Shown one piece after another: positions 35,178 to 44,076 of a stretch of 64,000 nt of DNA. The DNA comes from Paenibacillus sp. PCH8 (GTDB lineage Bacteria; Bacillota; Bacilli; Paenibacillales; Paenibacillaceae): contig NZ_PKQK01000002.1 in the NCBI RefSeq assembly GCF_002968835.1, forward strand, positions 434,001 through 498,000. The letters run 5' to 3'. The notes beneath the pieces were generated by a model. The model saw only the letters and a list, made by a program, of their open reading frames with translations, searched no databases and had not been told where the DNA came from. The position numbers were made by a program, and so were the translations under genes. How positions within the stretch are numbered: position 1 is the stretch's first letter; every line of letters starts with the position of its first letter.

Positions 35178-35273
35178 TAAACACAAATTCATTTTACAAA
35201 AGTCATTTGCTTTTGTAGGCACACCTGAAATCATATTACATAACGGAGCCCAGCTCCAGAGGAGAGGATTTAT

Positions 35274-36245
35274 ATGTCTGGACATCAACACAGTCCTAAT
35301 CAGGGGCACGACCATGCCCACACCACCAATAACAAGAAGATACTGTTATTTTCCTTCATCATTATTACCGTTTATATGATCGTGGAAGCCTTAGGCGGAT
35401 TCATCACCAACAGTCTGGCCCTCATCTCTGATGCAGGTCATATGCTCTCTGACTCCATTGCGCTCGGTATTGCTTTGCTTGCATTCACCTTCGGAACAAA
35501 AGCGGTGAATACAGGCAAAACGTATGGATACAGAAGATTTGAGATTTTGGCGGCTACCTTAAACGGGGTTACCTTGATCGCCATTGCGCTCTACATCTTC
35601 TACGAAGCCATTGGTCGTTTTATCAATCCACCCGAAGTAGCAACCATGGGTATGCTCATCATCAGTACAATTGGATTGCTCGTGAATATTCTGGTCGCTT
35701 GGATTATGATGCGTGGTAGCGATACGGAGAATAATCTGAATATGCGTGGTGCCTATCTCCATGTGATCAGTGATATGTTGGGGTCGGTTGGAGCCATTGC
35801 TGCGGCATTGCTCATGATGTTCTTCGGCTGGGGCTGGGCCGATCCACTCGCAAGTGTAATCGTTGCGGCGCTTGTGTTACGCAGTGGTTTCTATGTCACC
35901 AAATCATCCCTGCATATCTTGATGGAAGGTACTCCGGCCAATGTGGATGTGAATGAGCTGGTGCAGACCATCAAACAAGTCGATGGTGTCAAAGGCGTAC
36001 ATGATGTGCATGTCTGGTCTATTACCAGTAACCTGAACGCGCTGACCGCTCATATCGTGGTAGATGGAACGATGGATGTCTATGCATCCGAGATCCTGGT
36101 TCAGAAGATTGAACATATGTTGGAACATAAAGAAATCAAACATGTGACGCTCCAAGTGGAGTCCGAAAAACATCTGCACGATACCTCGGTACTATGTACG
36201 GTCAAAGGCGACGCACCAGATGCTCACGCGCACCATCACCATTGA
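35274..36245 (+). CDS. czcD: Cation diffusion facilitator (CzcD/ZitB-type zinc exporter)
   Basis: A 323-residue CDF transporter. The His-rich N-terminus (GHQHSPNQGHDHAH) and C-terminus (DAHAHHHH) flank six helices. The metal site is visible as LISDAGHMLSDSIAL in helix 2 (HxxxD) and HVISDMLGSVGAI in helix 5 (HxxxD). The cytosolic domain has GVKGVHDVHVWSITSNLNAL. This four-residue H-D-H-D site selects zinc in the ZitB/CzcD branch. It exports Zn2+ in exchange for protons. GGAGAGGATTTAT precedes the ATG. The consensus promoter plus operator suggest tight, probably metal-dependent, repression. Confidence 0.9.
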   Translation: MSGHQHSPNQGHDHAHTTNNKKILLFSFIIITVYMIVEALGGFITNSLALISDAGHMLSDSIALGIALLAFTFGTKAVNTGKTYGYRRFEILAATLNGVTLIAIALYIFYEAIGRFINPPEVATMGMLIISTIGLLVNILVAWIMMRGSDTENNLNMRGAYLHVISDMLGSVGAIAAALLMMFFGWGWADPLASVIVAALVLRSGFYVTKSSLHILMEGTPANVDVNELVQTIKQVDGVKGVHDVHVWSITSNLNALTAHIVVDGTMDVYASEILVQKIEHMLEHKEIKHVTLQVESEKHLHDTSVLCTVKGDAPDAHAHHHH

Positions 36246-36271
36246 GATGGGTAACAATATATAGTTGTAAC

Positions 36272-36316
36272 AAAAACAGGGCAGATTCCCATTGAAGGGA
36301 ACGCCCTGTTTTTTGT
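36272..36316 (+). terminator. Terminator of the CDF gene
   Basis: Stem AAACAGGGC / GCCCTGTTT with inner ATTCCC / GGGAA pairing, then TTTTTTG on the plus strand; about 30 bases past the stop codon. Confidence 0.9.
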
Positions 36317-36387
36317 TTGCCTAAATCCAGCTCTTTTGTATGAGTAGAAAATGGAATAGCCTTTACCTTATCACAGTAAGCTCTGGG

Positions 36388-36684
36388 CTACTTGTATCTG
36401 TAGAGTAACTTCTCTTTCTTTTGATCGAATTCATATTCTGAAATGATATTTTTTTCTTTTAATTCACCTAGCTGAAGCAGTTGTTCATGAACATTCACAG
36501 GGGCCTTTTTTCTCTTAATAGATATGATTAGAGCTAGAATTGAGAAAAGCAGACCATAGAGGACACCCATAAGTCCCAAACCTGCCGCTGCCTCCGCACC
36601 ATCTTGCGAACCATCTAAAAAAACGACCATTAACAAAAAATTGAGTACGAACCCAATAAGACTGACGATCGATAATGCTTTCAA
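36388..36684 (-). CDS. SHOCT-domain small membrane protein
   Basis: A 98-residue protein with two membrane helices (SIVSLIGFVLNFLLMVVFL at about 4-22 and GLMGVLYGLLFSILALIISI at about 37-56) and a C-terminal SHOCT motif: LLQLGELKEKNIISEYEFDQ, then KKEKLLYRY. SHOCT domains mediate oligomerisation. AGGAGG lies 5 bases before the ATG. Function unknown. Confidence 0.75.
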   Translation of the reverse strand: MKALSIVSLIGFVLNFLLMVVFLDGSQDGAEAAAGLGLMGVLYGLLFSILALIISIKRKKAPVNVHEQLLQLGELKEKNIISEYEFDQKKEKLLYRYK

Positions 36685-36812
36685 TGAATATTCCTCCTAA
36701 ATGTTATGTATGTTTCTATTCAAACTTCAGGAAAGGTCGGTCAGAAGTTTACCTTTCTCTTAATTATATCTAATTCAATATCATCTCATATTCTTACCTC
36801 ACCAATATCCTA

Positions 36813-37397
36813 TTACCTATTATCGGATTGTTTCTTTGACTTTTGAATATTGCTATAAAGGACCCGGGCCTGATCACAGTTCAACGGTTCAGTAAAAGGT
36901 ACTTCCAAGAAGTATTCCAGCTGCCACTGCTGCGTTTTTTGAGCCTGTTTACTTGTCGGCTTATCCCAAGGCGGGTATACACGTATGGCGCGCTTGCCAC
37001 CTTTGCCTGGATCCGATACGATATCTCGCTCTAACAATACATGCTTCGGAAATACAAACTGACCAAAGTGGCTACCTGTGCGCGTACTAATGACATACAC
37101 ATCTGCTGGATCTGATACGTCATATGGCTGTGTCGATCCATCCTCATTCCGCTGCCAGAGGGTAACAAATTGTCCGATCTTGGTTGGCGTGGTTTTGGCG
37201 ACACGAAACCGAATGGAGAGAGAATTTAAGGTGAACACATATGCCCCATATTCAGCATTTTGTGCTTCTTCATGTGGTTGAGAGCAATCAAAGCCACACT
37301 TGTCATAGATAAGTTCTTTACTGGCAAGTAAGTCGCTATGGAGCTTGTCTGAGGTTGTCCAAGCATTCGGACTATTCATACTATTTTTGTTATCCAA
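36813..37397 (-). CDS. MepB-family protein
   Basis: A 194-residue cytosolic protein of the MepB family. FTLNSLSIRFRVAKTTPTKI, GQFVTLWQRNEDGSTQPYD, SRTGSHFGQFVFPK-like (TRTGSHFGQFVFPKHVLLER), and IRVYPPWDKPTSKQAQKTQQ are family blocks. In Staphylococcus mepB lies downstream of the mepA multidrug exporter, but here no mepR or mepA neighbour is seen. The TTG start behind AGGAGAG is preferred to an ATG six codons later. The molecular role is unknown. Confidence 0.78.
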   Translation of the reverse strand: MDNKNSMNSPNAWTTSDKLHSDLLASKELIYDKCGFDCSQPHEEAQNAEYGAYVFTLNSLSIRFRVAKTTPTKIGQFVTLWQRNEDGSTQPYDVSDPADVYVISTRTGSHFGQFVFPKHVLLERDIVSDPGKGGKRAIRVYPPWDKPTSKQAQKTQQWQLEYFLEVPFTEPLNCDQARVLYSNIQKSKKQSDNR

Positions 37398-37467
37398 CTT
37401 GTGATATCTCTCCTGTCTTGTATAGTCTGAACTAAGGCATTTGCGATAGCTTTAAAACTTTGCTAGT

Positions 37468-38332
37468 TCAAAGTTCCTGACATAGTCGTTTCCATTCATT
37501 CCATGTCTCCAAATACTCAGGCAGATCATTCGGATGATGCTTGTTACTCAGCCCAATTCGGCAATATAGATGGACCAGAGCTTCCTCTATCAACCTGGGT
37601 TTATCCATATCTACTTGCTCTAAAAGTTCGAACGTAGCAAATAATGTTTCGGTGTTGATATCATCCGGCGAAGAGCTAAAAGCATACAAGAAATCATAGA
37701 GGACAGGTCCAACCATTGGAGAAGGGTCAATGACGCCAATCAGTTTATTTTGAGCAAACACAAAATTATGGACCCCCGTATCGCCATGCAAAAGAAACTT
37801 CTCATCTTGCTCATGAAACAGGCGATCCACTTTGGATTGGACCAGATTATAATCAGCTATCGTTAAAATACTTCCGATATTCATCTTTGCCTCATGAATG
37901 CTAAGCTGATTGAATTCTTTCCAGGTCCTTTGTGGGAACTCAATTCTGCCCCATGATTCCGTATCTGAAGAACGCACATATGTATTGAATAGCTCTTTCA
38001 CCAGACGAGTTAACCAGTCTCTTTTTTGTCCACGGTTGAAATGGGTCGTGCCTTCCATACTAGGTATAAATAAAATAACTGTTATCCGGATCAGTCAACA
38101 AAACTTTAGGCAACAACGAAGAATTATTATACGTATCCAGAAACTGCTGGGCAATGTGAATCTGCTCAGATTCATCCGATTTCAGAATATAGTGCTTATT
38201 CAGATTCGTACTCAACCGATAAACACGTCCAGCAGTAGTACCTGACAAACTTTGAATTTCAGTGATCACTTCGTTGATATGATGCACCTTGAAAAGATTA
38301 TTTATCTCATCTATCGTTGGATTGATTAACAT
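37468..38332 (-). pseudogene. Aminoglycoside-phosphotransferase-like kinase, frameshifted
   Basis: The N-terminal part (LINPTIDEINNLFKVHHINE, LSGTTAGRVYRLSTNLNKHY, LLPKVLLTDPDNSYFIYT) and the main part (MEGTTHFNRGQKRDWLTRLV, FLLHGDTGVHNFVFAQNKLI with the HGD-x5-N loop, GVIDPSPMVGPVLYDFLYAF with the DP metal motif) lie in adjacent frames. The junction is TACCTAGTATGG near 38060. Dropping one base there gives a continuous FIYTYMEGTTHFNRG. The sequence then fits an intact APH-fold kinase of about 287 residues. Unlike the other broken genes here, the lesion is an extra base and not a missing one. Confidence 0.7.
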
Positions 38333-38355
38333 ATGGTTCTCCTCAACACGCTGAA

Positions 38356-38802
38356 TTATCTTTCAAAATGAGCTCGTTCTTCTTGCTTCAAACTAAAAAT
38401 ATATTCTGGATACTGGTTTGCCATAGGTGGAAGCTGATCCTCGGGGAAAAACTGTAGATCCTTCATCTCTTCATTATCGGGGTTGAGTTGCCCCAATTTG
38501 ATCCTGCATTCAAATACGATAGTCAAATATTCCACCTGATGACCATTACTGTATGTGAAACGTCTATCTTCACCACCGTATACTCCGATAATCTTCTCCG
38601 GTTCAACAACTAGACCCGTCTCTTCCAGTGCCTCTCTTACCATTGCTTGCGCAGGTGTCTCACCAAGCTCAATTGCTCCGGCAATCAAGCCCCAGGTTGA
38701 CTCGTTATGTTTACGACCGAAGAGGATCTCCCCTTGTTCATTTCGGATAATCCCAGCTACACCCGCCTTTATTTTCTGAATTCCCTTCCATGAATGATCC
38801 AT
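38356..38802 (-). CDS. Nudix hydrolase
   Basis: A 148-residue Nudix enzyme. The box is GAIELGETPAQAMVREALEE followed by TGL, canonical. It begins MDHSWKGIQKIKAGVAGIIR and carries GRKHNESTWGLIAGAIELGE; ENIR-like specificity marks are missing, but VEYLTIVFECRIKLGQLNPD and EEMKDLQFFPEDQLPP suggest an ADP-ribose/dinucleotide-type fold. It overlaps the frameshift-extended end of the HAD gene upstream by about 34 bases. The start is uncertain because no strong ribosome binding site is present. Confidence 0.8.
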   Translation of the reverse strand: MDHSWKGIQKIKAGVAGIIRNEQGEILFGRKHNESTWGLIAGAIELGETPAQAMVREALEETGLVVEPEKIIGVYGGEDRRFTYSNGHQVEYLTIVFECRIKLGQLNPDNEEMKDLQFFPEDQLPPMANQYPEYIFSLKQEERAHFER

Positions 38803-38872
38803 TGTACGGCATCCCAAATATCTTCTGCGATATAATCAGGTTCGGTCTCCGTCCATTTGTCTCTGAATTTGG

Positions 38873-39316
38873 TTAATGAAGATTCCCCCAGCCTGTTCTC
38901 ACCATGATCTTGGTCGCTCCTACGGCATGGGCAGCAAGCATGTCTGTATCCCCTACATCACCAATGACTATGCATTTGGATAAATCCAAACCATGTTCCT
39001 CTGAGGCCTGTAATAACATTCCGGGTTTAGGCTTTCGGCAGCTGCATTCTTGCTCATGCGGACATATATAGGAGTGATCGAATCCGTACTCCCGAAATTG
39101 CTCTTCAAAATCTTGAACACTTGCTTCTCCACGTGAAATTCGGTATTGATTCGTAAAAGCCAGTACCATAATTCCTTCTCGTTTCAAACGCATAATGGCT
39201 TCTTGAGCATGTGGGTATAATCTGAAATCTCTAGGATGAATAAAATGACCTGTACCACCGATGGTTCCATCTCTGTCTATAAAAACGGCTTGCACGTCCC
39301 CATTTGGTTTCAGCAT
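38873..39316 (-). CDS. HAD-IIIA phosphatase (HisB-N/GmhB-like), C-terminus frameshifted
   Basis: A HAD phosphatase of the IIIA type: VFIDRDGTIGGTGHFI (motif I), LAFTNQYRISRGEA (motif II), CPHEQECSCRKPKPGMLLQA (Cys-rich zinc loop plus motif III Lys) and VIGDVGDTDMLAAHAVGATK (motif IV). The frame ends at GWGNLH, but one extra G in the adjacent G5 run (about 38888-38892) would give GWGESSLTKFRDKW and WTETEPDYIAEDIWDAVQW, the usual GmhB-like tail, ending near 38769. ATG is chosen behind AAAGGA. Substrate could be a sugar phosphate. Confidence 0.75.
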   Translation of the reverse strand: MLKPNGDVQAVFIDRDGTIGGTGHFIHPRDFRLYPHAQEAIMRLKREGIMVLAFTNQYRISRGEASVQDFEEQFREYGFDHSYICPHEQECSCRKPKPGMLLQASEEHGLDLSKCIVIGDVGDTDMLAAHAVGATKIMVRTGWGNLH

Positions 39317-39358
39317 GTCTATTCCTTTCCGAGAACATATTATTGTATCTCTCGCCAC

Positions 39359-39731
39359 TGATCTAAAATCATTTCCCTATACTTTCTCATCGATAATATG
39401 TTTGCTATCATCTTGCTGCTTATGTGTTGCTGTTTTTTGATTTCAGTTTTCCTGATACTACTAGAGCCACGAAAAATTCCATATTGTTATTCAATTGCTT
39501 CCTGACTTAAAACCATCATTGGTTAATAGTACCATTTTACTGAAATTAAAATAAAGGGAATGCCCTTTTTTAATTCATTAACGTACCCGTTCTTGTTAAA
39601 TGTACATTTAGGATATCATTCAAAAAATGATCATTTTCACTCAAAAGTCCATTGAATTAATCCGTCCTGCTATTTAAGATAAGCAAAGCACCCAAATGAG
39701 AATAGATATCAGTAGAAGGAGTGGCAGATGA
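39359..39731. other. Divergent regulatory region with Fur-like site
   Basis: About 370 AT-rich bases between the HAD gene and the siderophore-binding lipoprotein gene. No gene could be supported. It holds the Fur-like box listed separately and a second AT-rich stretch with ATGATCATTTTCA (about 39628-39642) that could be a weak second site. Confidence 0.5.
39697..39711 (+). promoter_or_regulatory. Fur-like box of the siderophore-binding protein gene
   Basis: TGAGAATAGATATCA matches the 7-1-7 inverted repeat TGATAATnATTATCA at 11 of 14 positions. It lies about 20 bases before the ATG, around the expected ribosome-binding and start region, where Fur could block initiation under iron-replete conditions. 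Confidence 0.55.
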
Positions 39732-40742
39732 ATGACATTGACTAAAAAAGGCTTTTCTATAATTAGCATGATCTTAGTGCTTATCTTCGTACTTACCGCA
39801 TGCGGGGGTGGACCGGTGAAGAAGGAGACTGGGGCGGTACAAACAGAACAAACACCGGCATCCTCTGAAAATACATCTACAGGGACGCGTACTGTGGAGC
39901 ATATCCTCGGTAAAATTGAAGTACCCGCCAAGCCTCAGCGCGTTCTTGGATTATTCGTCGAAGACGAGATGAGTGCACTTGGTGTTACACCAATCATGCA
40001 GTACTCAAGTGGAAGTTATTACCAGACCTATCTTGAGGACTATTTAAAAGATGTACCGAAGCTCGACACAGCTGCATTTAACTTTGAAGCAATTATGGCG
40101 GCACAGCCAGATCTCATTATTCTGGGTTTCCAAGGCTGGGCAGAGGGAGACACATATGAGAAATTGTCTAAAATCGCTCCCACTTATGTATTTACAGGCA
40201 GTGAGATTCAATATCCGGAGAACTGGAAAAAGAACCTGCTTATTGTAGCTGATCTGCTCGGAAAGACAGAACAAGCGCAAGACGTAATCCAGAAGCGCGA
40301 AGCAGAAACGAAACTTGCCAAAGAGCAATTACAGGTTGCCGCTAAAGGCAAAACAGCAGCGATGATTCGCATTCATGCCAGTAAAGAACTTCGATTATAT
40401 GGCGGTCCTGGAGGTCAGGTAGGTACAGCATTATATGGCGACTTTGGATTGGAACCCGCCCCGATTGTGCGCAAATTGGCATGGGGAGAGGATAACGATA
40501 TCCAAACCATCTCTATGGAAACTATTCCACAGATCGATGCGGACTATATTTTCCTCGCTGTCGATGAAGGACGAGAAGAACAGGCTACGGAGCTTAAAGA
40601 AAGCAAGTTGTGGAAGACGATCCCGGCGGTTAAACAAGGTCATGTCTATGAAGTCCGTGGTGATGTCTGGATCACGAATGGTCCACTCGCTTATGAGAAA
40701 AAAATGCAAGATGTCATGAAGGCAATCATTCCAGACAACTAA
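39732..40742 (+). CDS. Siderophore ABC-transporter substrate-binding lipoprotein
   Basis: A 336-residue FecB/FhuD-type binding protein. The signal peptide ends in a lipobox (LTACGG, Cys about 24). The fold is two lobes: lobe 1 has VEHILGKIEVPAKPQRVLGL, FVEDEMSALGVTPIM, FNFEAIMAAQPDLIILGFQG; lobe 2 has RIHASKELRLYGGPGGQVGT and PIVRKLAWGEDNDIQTISME. It captures ferric siderophore outside the membrane and hands it to an ABC permease, which is not encoded in the window. A Fur-like box in front and an AraC-PBP regulator behind support iron regulation. Confidence 0.85.
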   Translation: MTLTKKGFSIISMILVLIFVLTACGGGPVKKETGAVQTEQTPASSENTSTGTRTVEHILGKIEVPAKPQRVLGLFVEDEMSALGVTPIMQYSSGSYYQTYLEDYLKDVPKLDTAAFNFEAIMAAQPDLIILGFQGWAEGDTYEKLSKIAPTYVFTGSEIQYPENWKKNLLIVADLLGKTEQAQDVIQKREAETKLAKEQLQVAAKGKTAAMIRIHASKELRLYGGPGGQVGTALYGDFGLEPAPIVRKLAWGEDNDIQTISMETIPQIDADYIFLAVDEGREEQATELKESKLWKTIPAVKQGHVYEVRGDVWITNGPLAYEKKMQDVMKAIIPDN

Positions 40743-40747
40743 CCACC

Positions 40748-40798
40748 GACAAAGAAGAAGTTAGTTCAACCTCATGGTTGACTAGCTTCTTCTTTGTC
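40748..40798 (+). terminator. Terminator of the siderophore-binding protein gene
   Basis: Long stem GACAAAGAAGAAG / CTTCTTCTTTGTC with inner AACC / GGTT pairing and a 4-base loop, followed by ATTTAAT. It lies 6 bases after the stop codon. Confidence 0.75.
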
Positions 40799-40809
40799 AT
40801 TTAATATAA

Positions 40810-40824
40810 TGATAATAATTCTCA
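40810..40824 (+). promoter_or_regulatory. Fur box in front of the AraC-PBP regulator
   Basis: TGATAATAATTCTCA matches the Fur consensus TGATAATnATTATCA at 13 of 14 positions. It lies 28 bases before the most likely ATG at 40852 and close to GGAGG at about 40834, so Fur could control the regulator gene. Confidence 0.75.
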
Positions 40825-40952
40825 TTGTATGCAGGAGGAATCTGTGACTTCATGAACAAAAGCACTGCGCATAATAACTCCCCCACCCTCCTACGCCCTT
40901 TCATTCCTATTTCTTTAGGTTTGTTGATATTGAATCCTTAACAAAGAGCACT

Positions 40953-42470
40953 ATGCATCAGCCACTTCCCGATGTCTCTCTGAGCTACAGGCTGATTGTT
41001 GTTTCTGAAGGCTCGGGCAGCATATATATAGACGACAGTTGTTACCACGCTATTGCTGGCAATTGTTATGCAGTCTCTCCTGGCGCTAAGCTTATCGTCA
41101 CTTCAGCTGGAGAAGAAAAGAACGAGATGCATTATTTTAGTGTGACCTTTGATATCATTACTGCTCAGCCTGACAACGACCTGCCTCTTCCCTTTGCAAA
41201 TAGCAAAGTGATCATCGATCCTTTTGTTCGTACACTTGCAGTGATGCGCAAGCTAATTGCTCTGAAGCATCCTGAGAGCGAAGAAGAACAACTGAGCTAC
41301 CATTTTCGTTTCCAGAAGTGGATGCATGCATTGCTTAAACAAAATACAGTTAAATCCGGAACGGGTACGACCCTTCAAGCGGTGGAACAGAGTGTTTTAT
41401 TTTTGAAAGACCATTTTAATGAAAAAATCAGTACGAAACAATTAGCTGAACAGGCCGGGATTGGTATCAAACAATTTATTCATTTGTTCAAACAGATCAC
41501 AGGCGTAACGCCTCATGAATATATATCAACGCTCCGTATACGCAAGGCAAAGGAACTGTTGCTTGTTTCCAGACAAACGCTTGCTGAAATTGCAGAACAG
41601 GTCGGCTATCTGGACAGTTATTATTTTAATCGTCGCTTTAAAGAGATCACCGGTGTCCCACCGCGAGTATATGTGAACACCAGACAGTACAAAATCATGT
41701 CCATGAGTTATGTATGTGCGCTACTGGCACTTGGCATCCAACCGATTGGCGCACCTGCCTATCATTTGGGTTATTATGCCGGGCGTTTAGGAGACAACAT
41801 TACGAACATTGGAGACAAATCGAACCTCTATTATGACAGAATGAAAGCCCTGAAACCGGATCTTATTATCAGTTGTGACACGATAGACCATGAAACACAA
41901 CAACAGCTGGAGCATATCGCTCCCATGGTGACGATCCCTTGGATGGATCTCTATGCCACGGAACATTTACAAGCCATTGGTGATGTACTCGGGATGGAGA
42001 AACAAGCAAAGAGCTGGATTAACGATTACGAATTGAAGCGTGAGGTGGCACACCAGCGAATCAAAACGTATGTAAGTATGGATGAGACTGTTGGCCTGCT
42101 CCTGATTGAAGGGTCAGAGATATATGTGCTGGGAGACCGGAATGCGGGCGAGATCATGTACCGTTCCTTCGGCTTGCAACCACCTCCACTTGTTCAACAT
42201 TTGCTTGTAGAGCACCCTAACCAGTATGGTAGAAAAGTAGAGGTGGAACAGCTCTGGCAATATGAAGCAGACAGGTTATTTGTCATTGTATATGGGGCCG
42301 AAGCTGCTCTAACCTATAAGAAACTACAGCACAATCCCGTGTGGAGGCAGTTGTCCGCTGTCCGTCAAGGTAAAGTGCAAACCATGGATTCGGATAAGTG
42401 GATCTATTATGATGTTCTCTCATTATCAGGGCAACTGGATGACGGGATGAATATACTCTCCAAACGATGA
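40953..42470 (+). CDS. AraC-type regulator fused to a siderophore-binding domain (Btr/YbbB-like)
   Basis: A 505-residue regulator. The N-terminal cupin-like part is SYRLIVVSEGSGSIYIDD. Two HTH units of AraC follow (STKQLAEQAGIGIKQFIHLF and LAEIAEQVGYLDSYYFNRRF, about 165-245), then a FecB-like binding domain (VCALLALGIQPIGAPAYHLG, MKALKPDLIISCDTIDH, VGLLLIEGSEIYVLGDRNAG). In B. subtilis Btr has this layout and activates siderophore uptake when bacillibactin is bound. A ribosome binding site and ATG at 40852 open MNKSTAHNNSPTLLRPFIPI, which is out of frame by one base; adding a base near 40915 joins it via FVDIESLTKST to this frame. Confidence 0.85.
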   Translation: MHQPLPDVSLSYRLIVVSEGSGSIYIDDSCYHAIAGNCYAVSPGAKLIVTSAGEEKNEMHYFSVTFDIITAQPDNDLPLPFANSKVIIDPFVRTLAVMRKLIALKHPESEEEQLSYHFRFQKWMHALLKQNTVKSGTGTTLQAVEQSVLFLKDHFNEKISTKQLAEQAGIGIKQFIHLFKQITGVTPHEYISTLRIRKAKELLLVSRQTLAEIAEQVGYLDSYYFNRRFKEITGVPPRVYVNTRQYKIMSMSYVCALLALGIQPIGAPAYHLGYYAGRLGDNITNIGDKSNLYYDRMKALKPDLIISCDTIDHETQQQLEHIAPMVTIPWMDLYATEHLQAIGDVLGMEKQAKSWINDYELKREVAHQRIKTYVSMDETVGLLLIEGSEIYVLGDRNAGEIMYRSFGLQPPPLVQHLLVEHPNQYGRKVEVEQLWQYEADRLFVIVYGAEAALTYKKLQHNPVWRQLSAVRQGKVQTMDSDKWIYYDVLSLSGQLDDGMNILSKR

Positions 42471-42612
42471 TACGTGTTCTACACGCTTCGAACCGATTGC
42501 AAGATGCACAGAATTGTATAAAATCCTTTCTCATCAGAGTCGTCCATTCGGTAGAATTTGTGGCGTACACTTATTTTACCAAGATGACGACTCTTGTTGA
42601 CATCACTGCACC

Positions 42613-43476
42613 TTACTCCTCTTCTACAAGAATGTCAGCACAGCGAACAATCAGTTCAGGCATATTTTCTCCACCAAACAGAACATGAAGCTCATATCCG
42701 TTATCGATCCGGTACAGCTCTTGATACAGCCAGTAAGTGCCTACAATCTCTCCCTTTTGCTTGATGATTTCGGGTGCAACCAGCGTAAGTTTATTTATAT
42801 TGGTGAAGCCTCCACGGGTGTCAAAACGAATGACCACTTCATCCCCTGTAAGCAGTTCGGTTACCGTACAATCATGATATTGAACCCGGCCATGTATTTC
42901 ATGGGGGATATCCTGTGCCATCATTGTTTCCCTGTATTGGGTTGATACGCGTTCCATCTCTATCCTATTTTTTGCACTCTGTTTCTTCAGTTGTAGCATA
43001 ACTTCTCTCGTGCAATATCCAAGCGTAAACACACGGATATCTGCGATTTGCTCAACGATTTCTCTAGGCAATTGCTCCGCTTGATATCGAAAATTCCACT
43101 CCATCGATTCTTTGTACTCTTTCTTGCATTTCTTCTCATCAAAAGGAGAGCGGACATCATACTCCGCAATAAGCTTCTCAATATGCGCTCGTTCTTCTGG
43201 TGGCATGTGGTAAACGATCTGATCCTCTTCTGTCACTTCTTCCTCACCGAAAGCTTTGTCTATGCGAGTGAGCACCTGACCATCATGCTCCAGCATGAAA
43301 CGTGGGTCCAAGTTATATAGCTCTCGCTCCTGCTTCACATGCGCTTTTTCCTTTCTTTTATAAAGCCTTATAAATAGATTCTCATCTAACTCGTAAGCTC
43401 CGTTATGTACTCTTAAACCAAAATGAAGATGTGTCTGCTGACACAGCTCATCCCATTCTTTCGTTAGATATTTCAT
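42613..43476 (-). CDS. DUF4085-family protein
   Basis: A 287-residue cytosolic protein that starts MKYLTKEWDELCQQTHLHFG, the usual opening of the DUF4085 family (MKYFTKEWYE...). It has a charged helical middle (VKQERELYNLDPRFMLEHDG; EEDQIVYHMPPEERAHIEKL) and a beta-rich C-terminus ending GYELHVLFGGENMPELIVRC and ADILVEEE. No enzyme motif is visible. GGAGAGG lies 6 bases before the ATG. Function unknown. Confidence 0.7.
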   Translation of the reverse strand: MKYLTKEWDELCQQTHLHFGLRVHNGAYELDENLFIRLYKRKEKAHVKQERELYNLDPRFMLEHDGQVLTRIDKAFGEEEVTEEDQIVYHMPPEERAHIEKLIAEYDVRSPFDEKKCKKEYKESMEWNFRYQAEQLPREIVEQIADIRVFTLGYCTREVMLQLKKQSAKNRIEMERVSTQYRETMMAQDIPHEIHGRVQYHDCTVTELLTGDEVVIRFDTRGGFTNINKLTLVAPEIIKQKGEIVGTYWLYQELYRIDNGYELHVLFGGENMPELIVRCADILVEEE

Positions 43477-43556
43477 GCGCACCTCTCCTGCTGATTTTTG
43501 GAATCTACTTTGCTATTGAAACGTAGAGCTTTTTAATTTGTGATGAGTTCCACCTC

Positions 43557-44060
43557 CTAATCATTCTCTCCATCAATCCGCAGCCATTTCGACGGAGCCT
43601 TCTTGGCAAAATGCTTTTCAACAAAATCCAAAATATCATCAATGCCGGGCAATGCAGCATTTTCTTTGGCTTCGTCAAACGTCATCCATTGGTACTCGGT
43701 ATGTTCATGATTTAACCGGACAGGCTGGCCTTCATCCACATATCCTACGAATACGGGAGCGGTGTAGATATACTCCCCCATGGGTGAATAATATTGTTCG
43801 AATTGATTGGCAGAATACAACCGGACTTCCGTAATACCTGTTTCCTCGTGAACTTCTCTGAGTGCAGCTTCCCATGCCTTCTCGCCCTGCTCTATACCGC
43901 CACCCACATAACACCATTCATTATGCAACATACGACCAGCCCGCTTCAGCATCAGTACACGGTATTGATCGAGGCTTTTCTTCAACAGAACTACAGCCAC
44001 GCCTTCACAACGAATGGGAACTGCCTGTTTCACTTGCTTACTATTCTTACCATGATCCAT
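43557..44060 (-). CDS. Nudix hydrolase
   Basis: A 167-residue Nudix enzyme. The box is GGGIEQGEKAWEAALREVHE followed by ETGI, canonical. The entry MDHGKNSKQVKQAVPIRCEG follows GAGAGGGGCGGG; the ATG at 44060 is taken. KRAGRMLHNEWCYVGGGIEQ and EQYYSPMGEYIYTAPVFVGY follow. The sequence pattern resembles enzymes that act on dATP/dGTP or ADP-ribose-like compounds. It lies 16 bases after the HxlR gene and may share its transcript. Confidence 0.83.
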   Translation of the reverse strand: MDHGKNSKQVKQAVPIRCEGVAVVLLKKSLDQYRVLMLKRAGRMLHNEWCYVGGGIEQGEKAWEAALREVHEETGITEVRLYSANQFEQYYSPMGEYIYTAPVFVGYVDEGQPVRLNHEHTEYQWMTFDEAKENAALPGIDDILDFVEKHFAKKAPSKWLRIDGEND

Positions 44061-44076
44061 CAGCCCGCCCCTCTCT

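Noticed and set aside
35194..35218. Leader hairpin of the CDF gene as a riboswitch
   Set aside because: A single 7-bp stem without any conserved aptamer structure; listed only as a hairpin in the leader.
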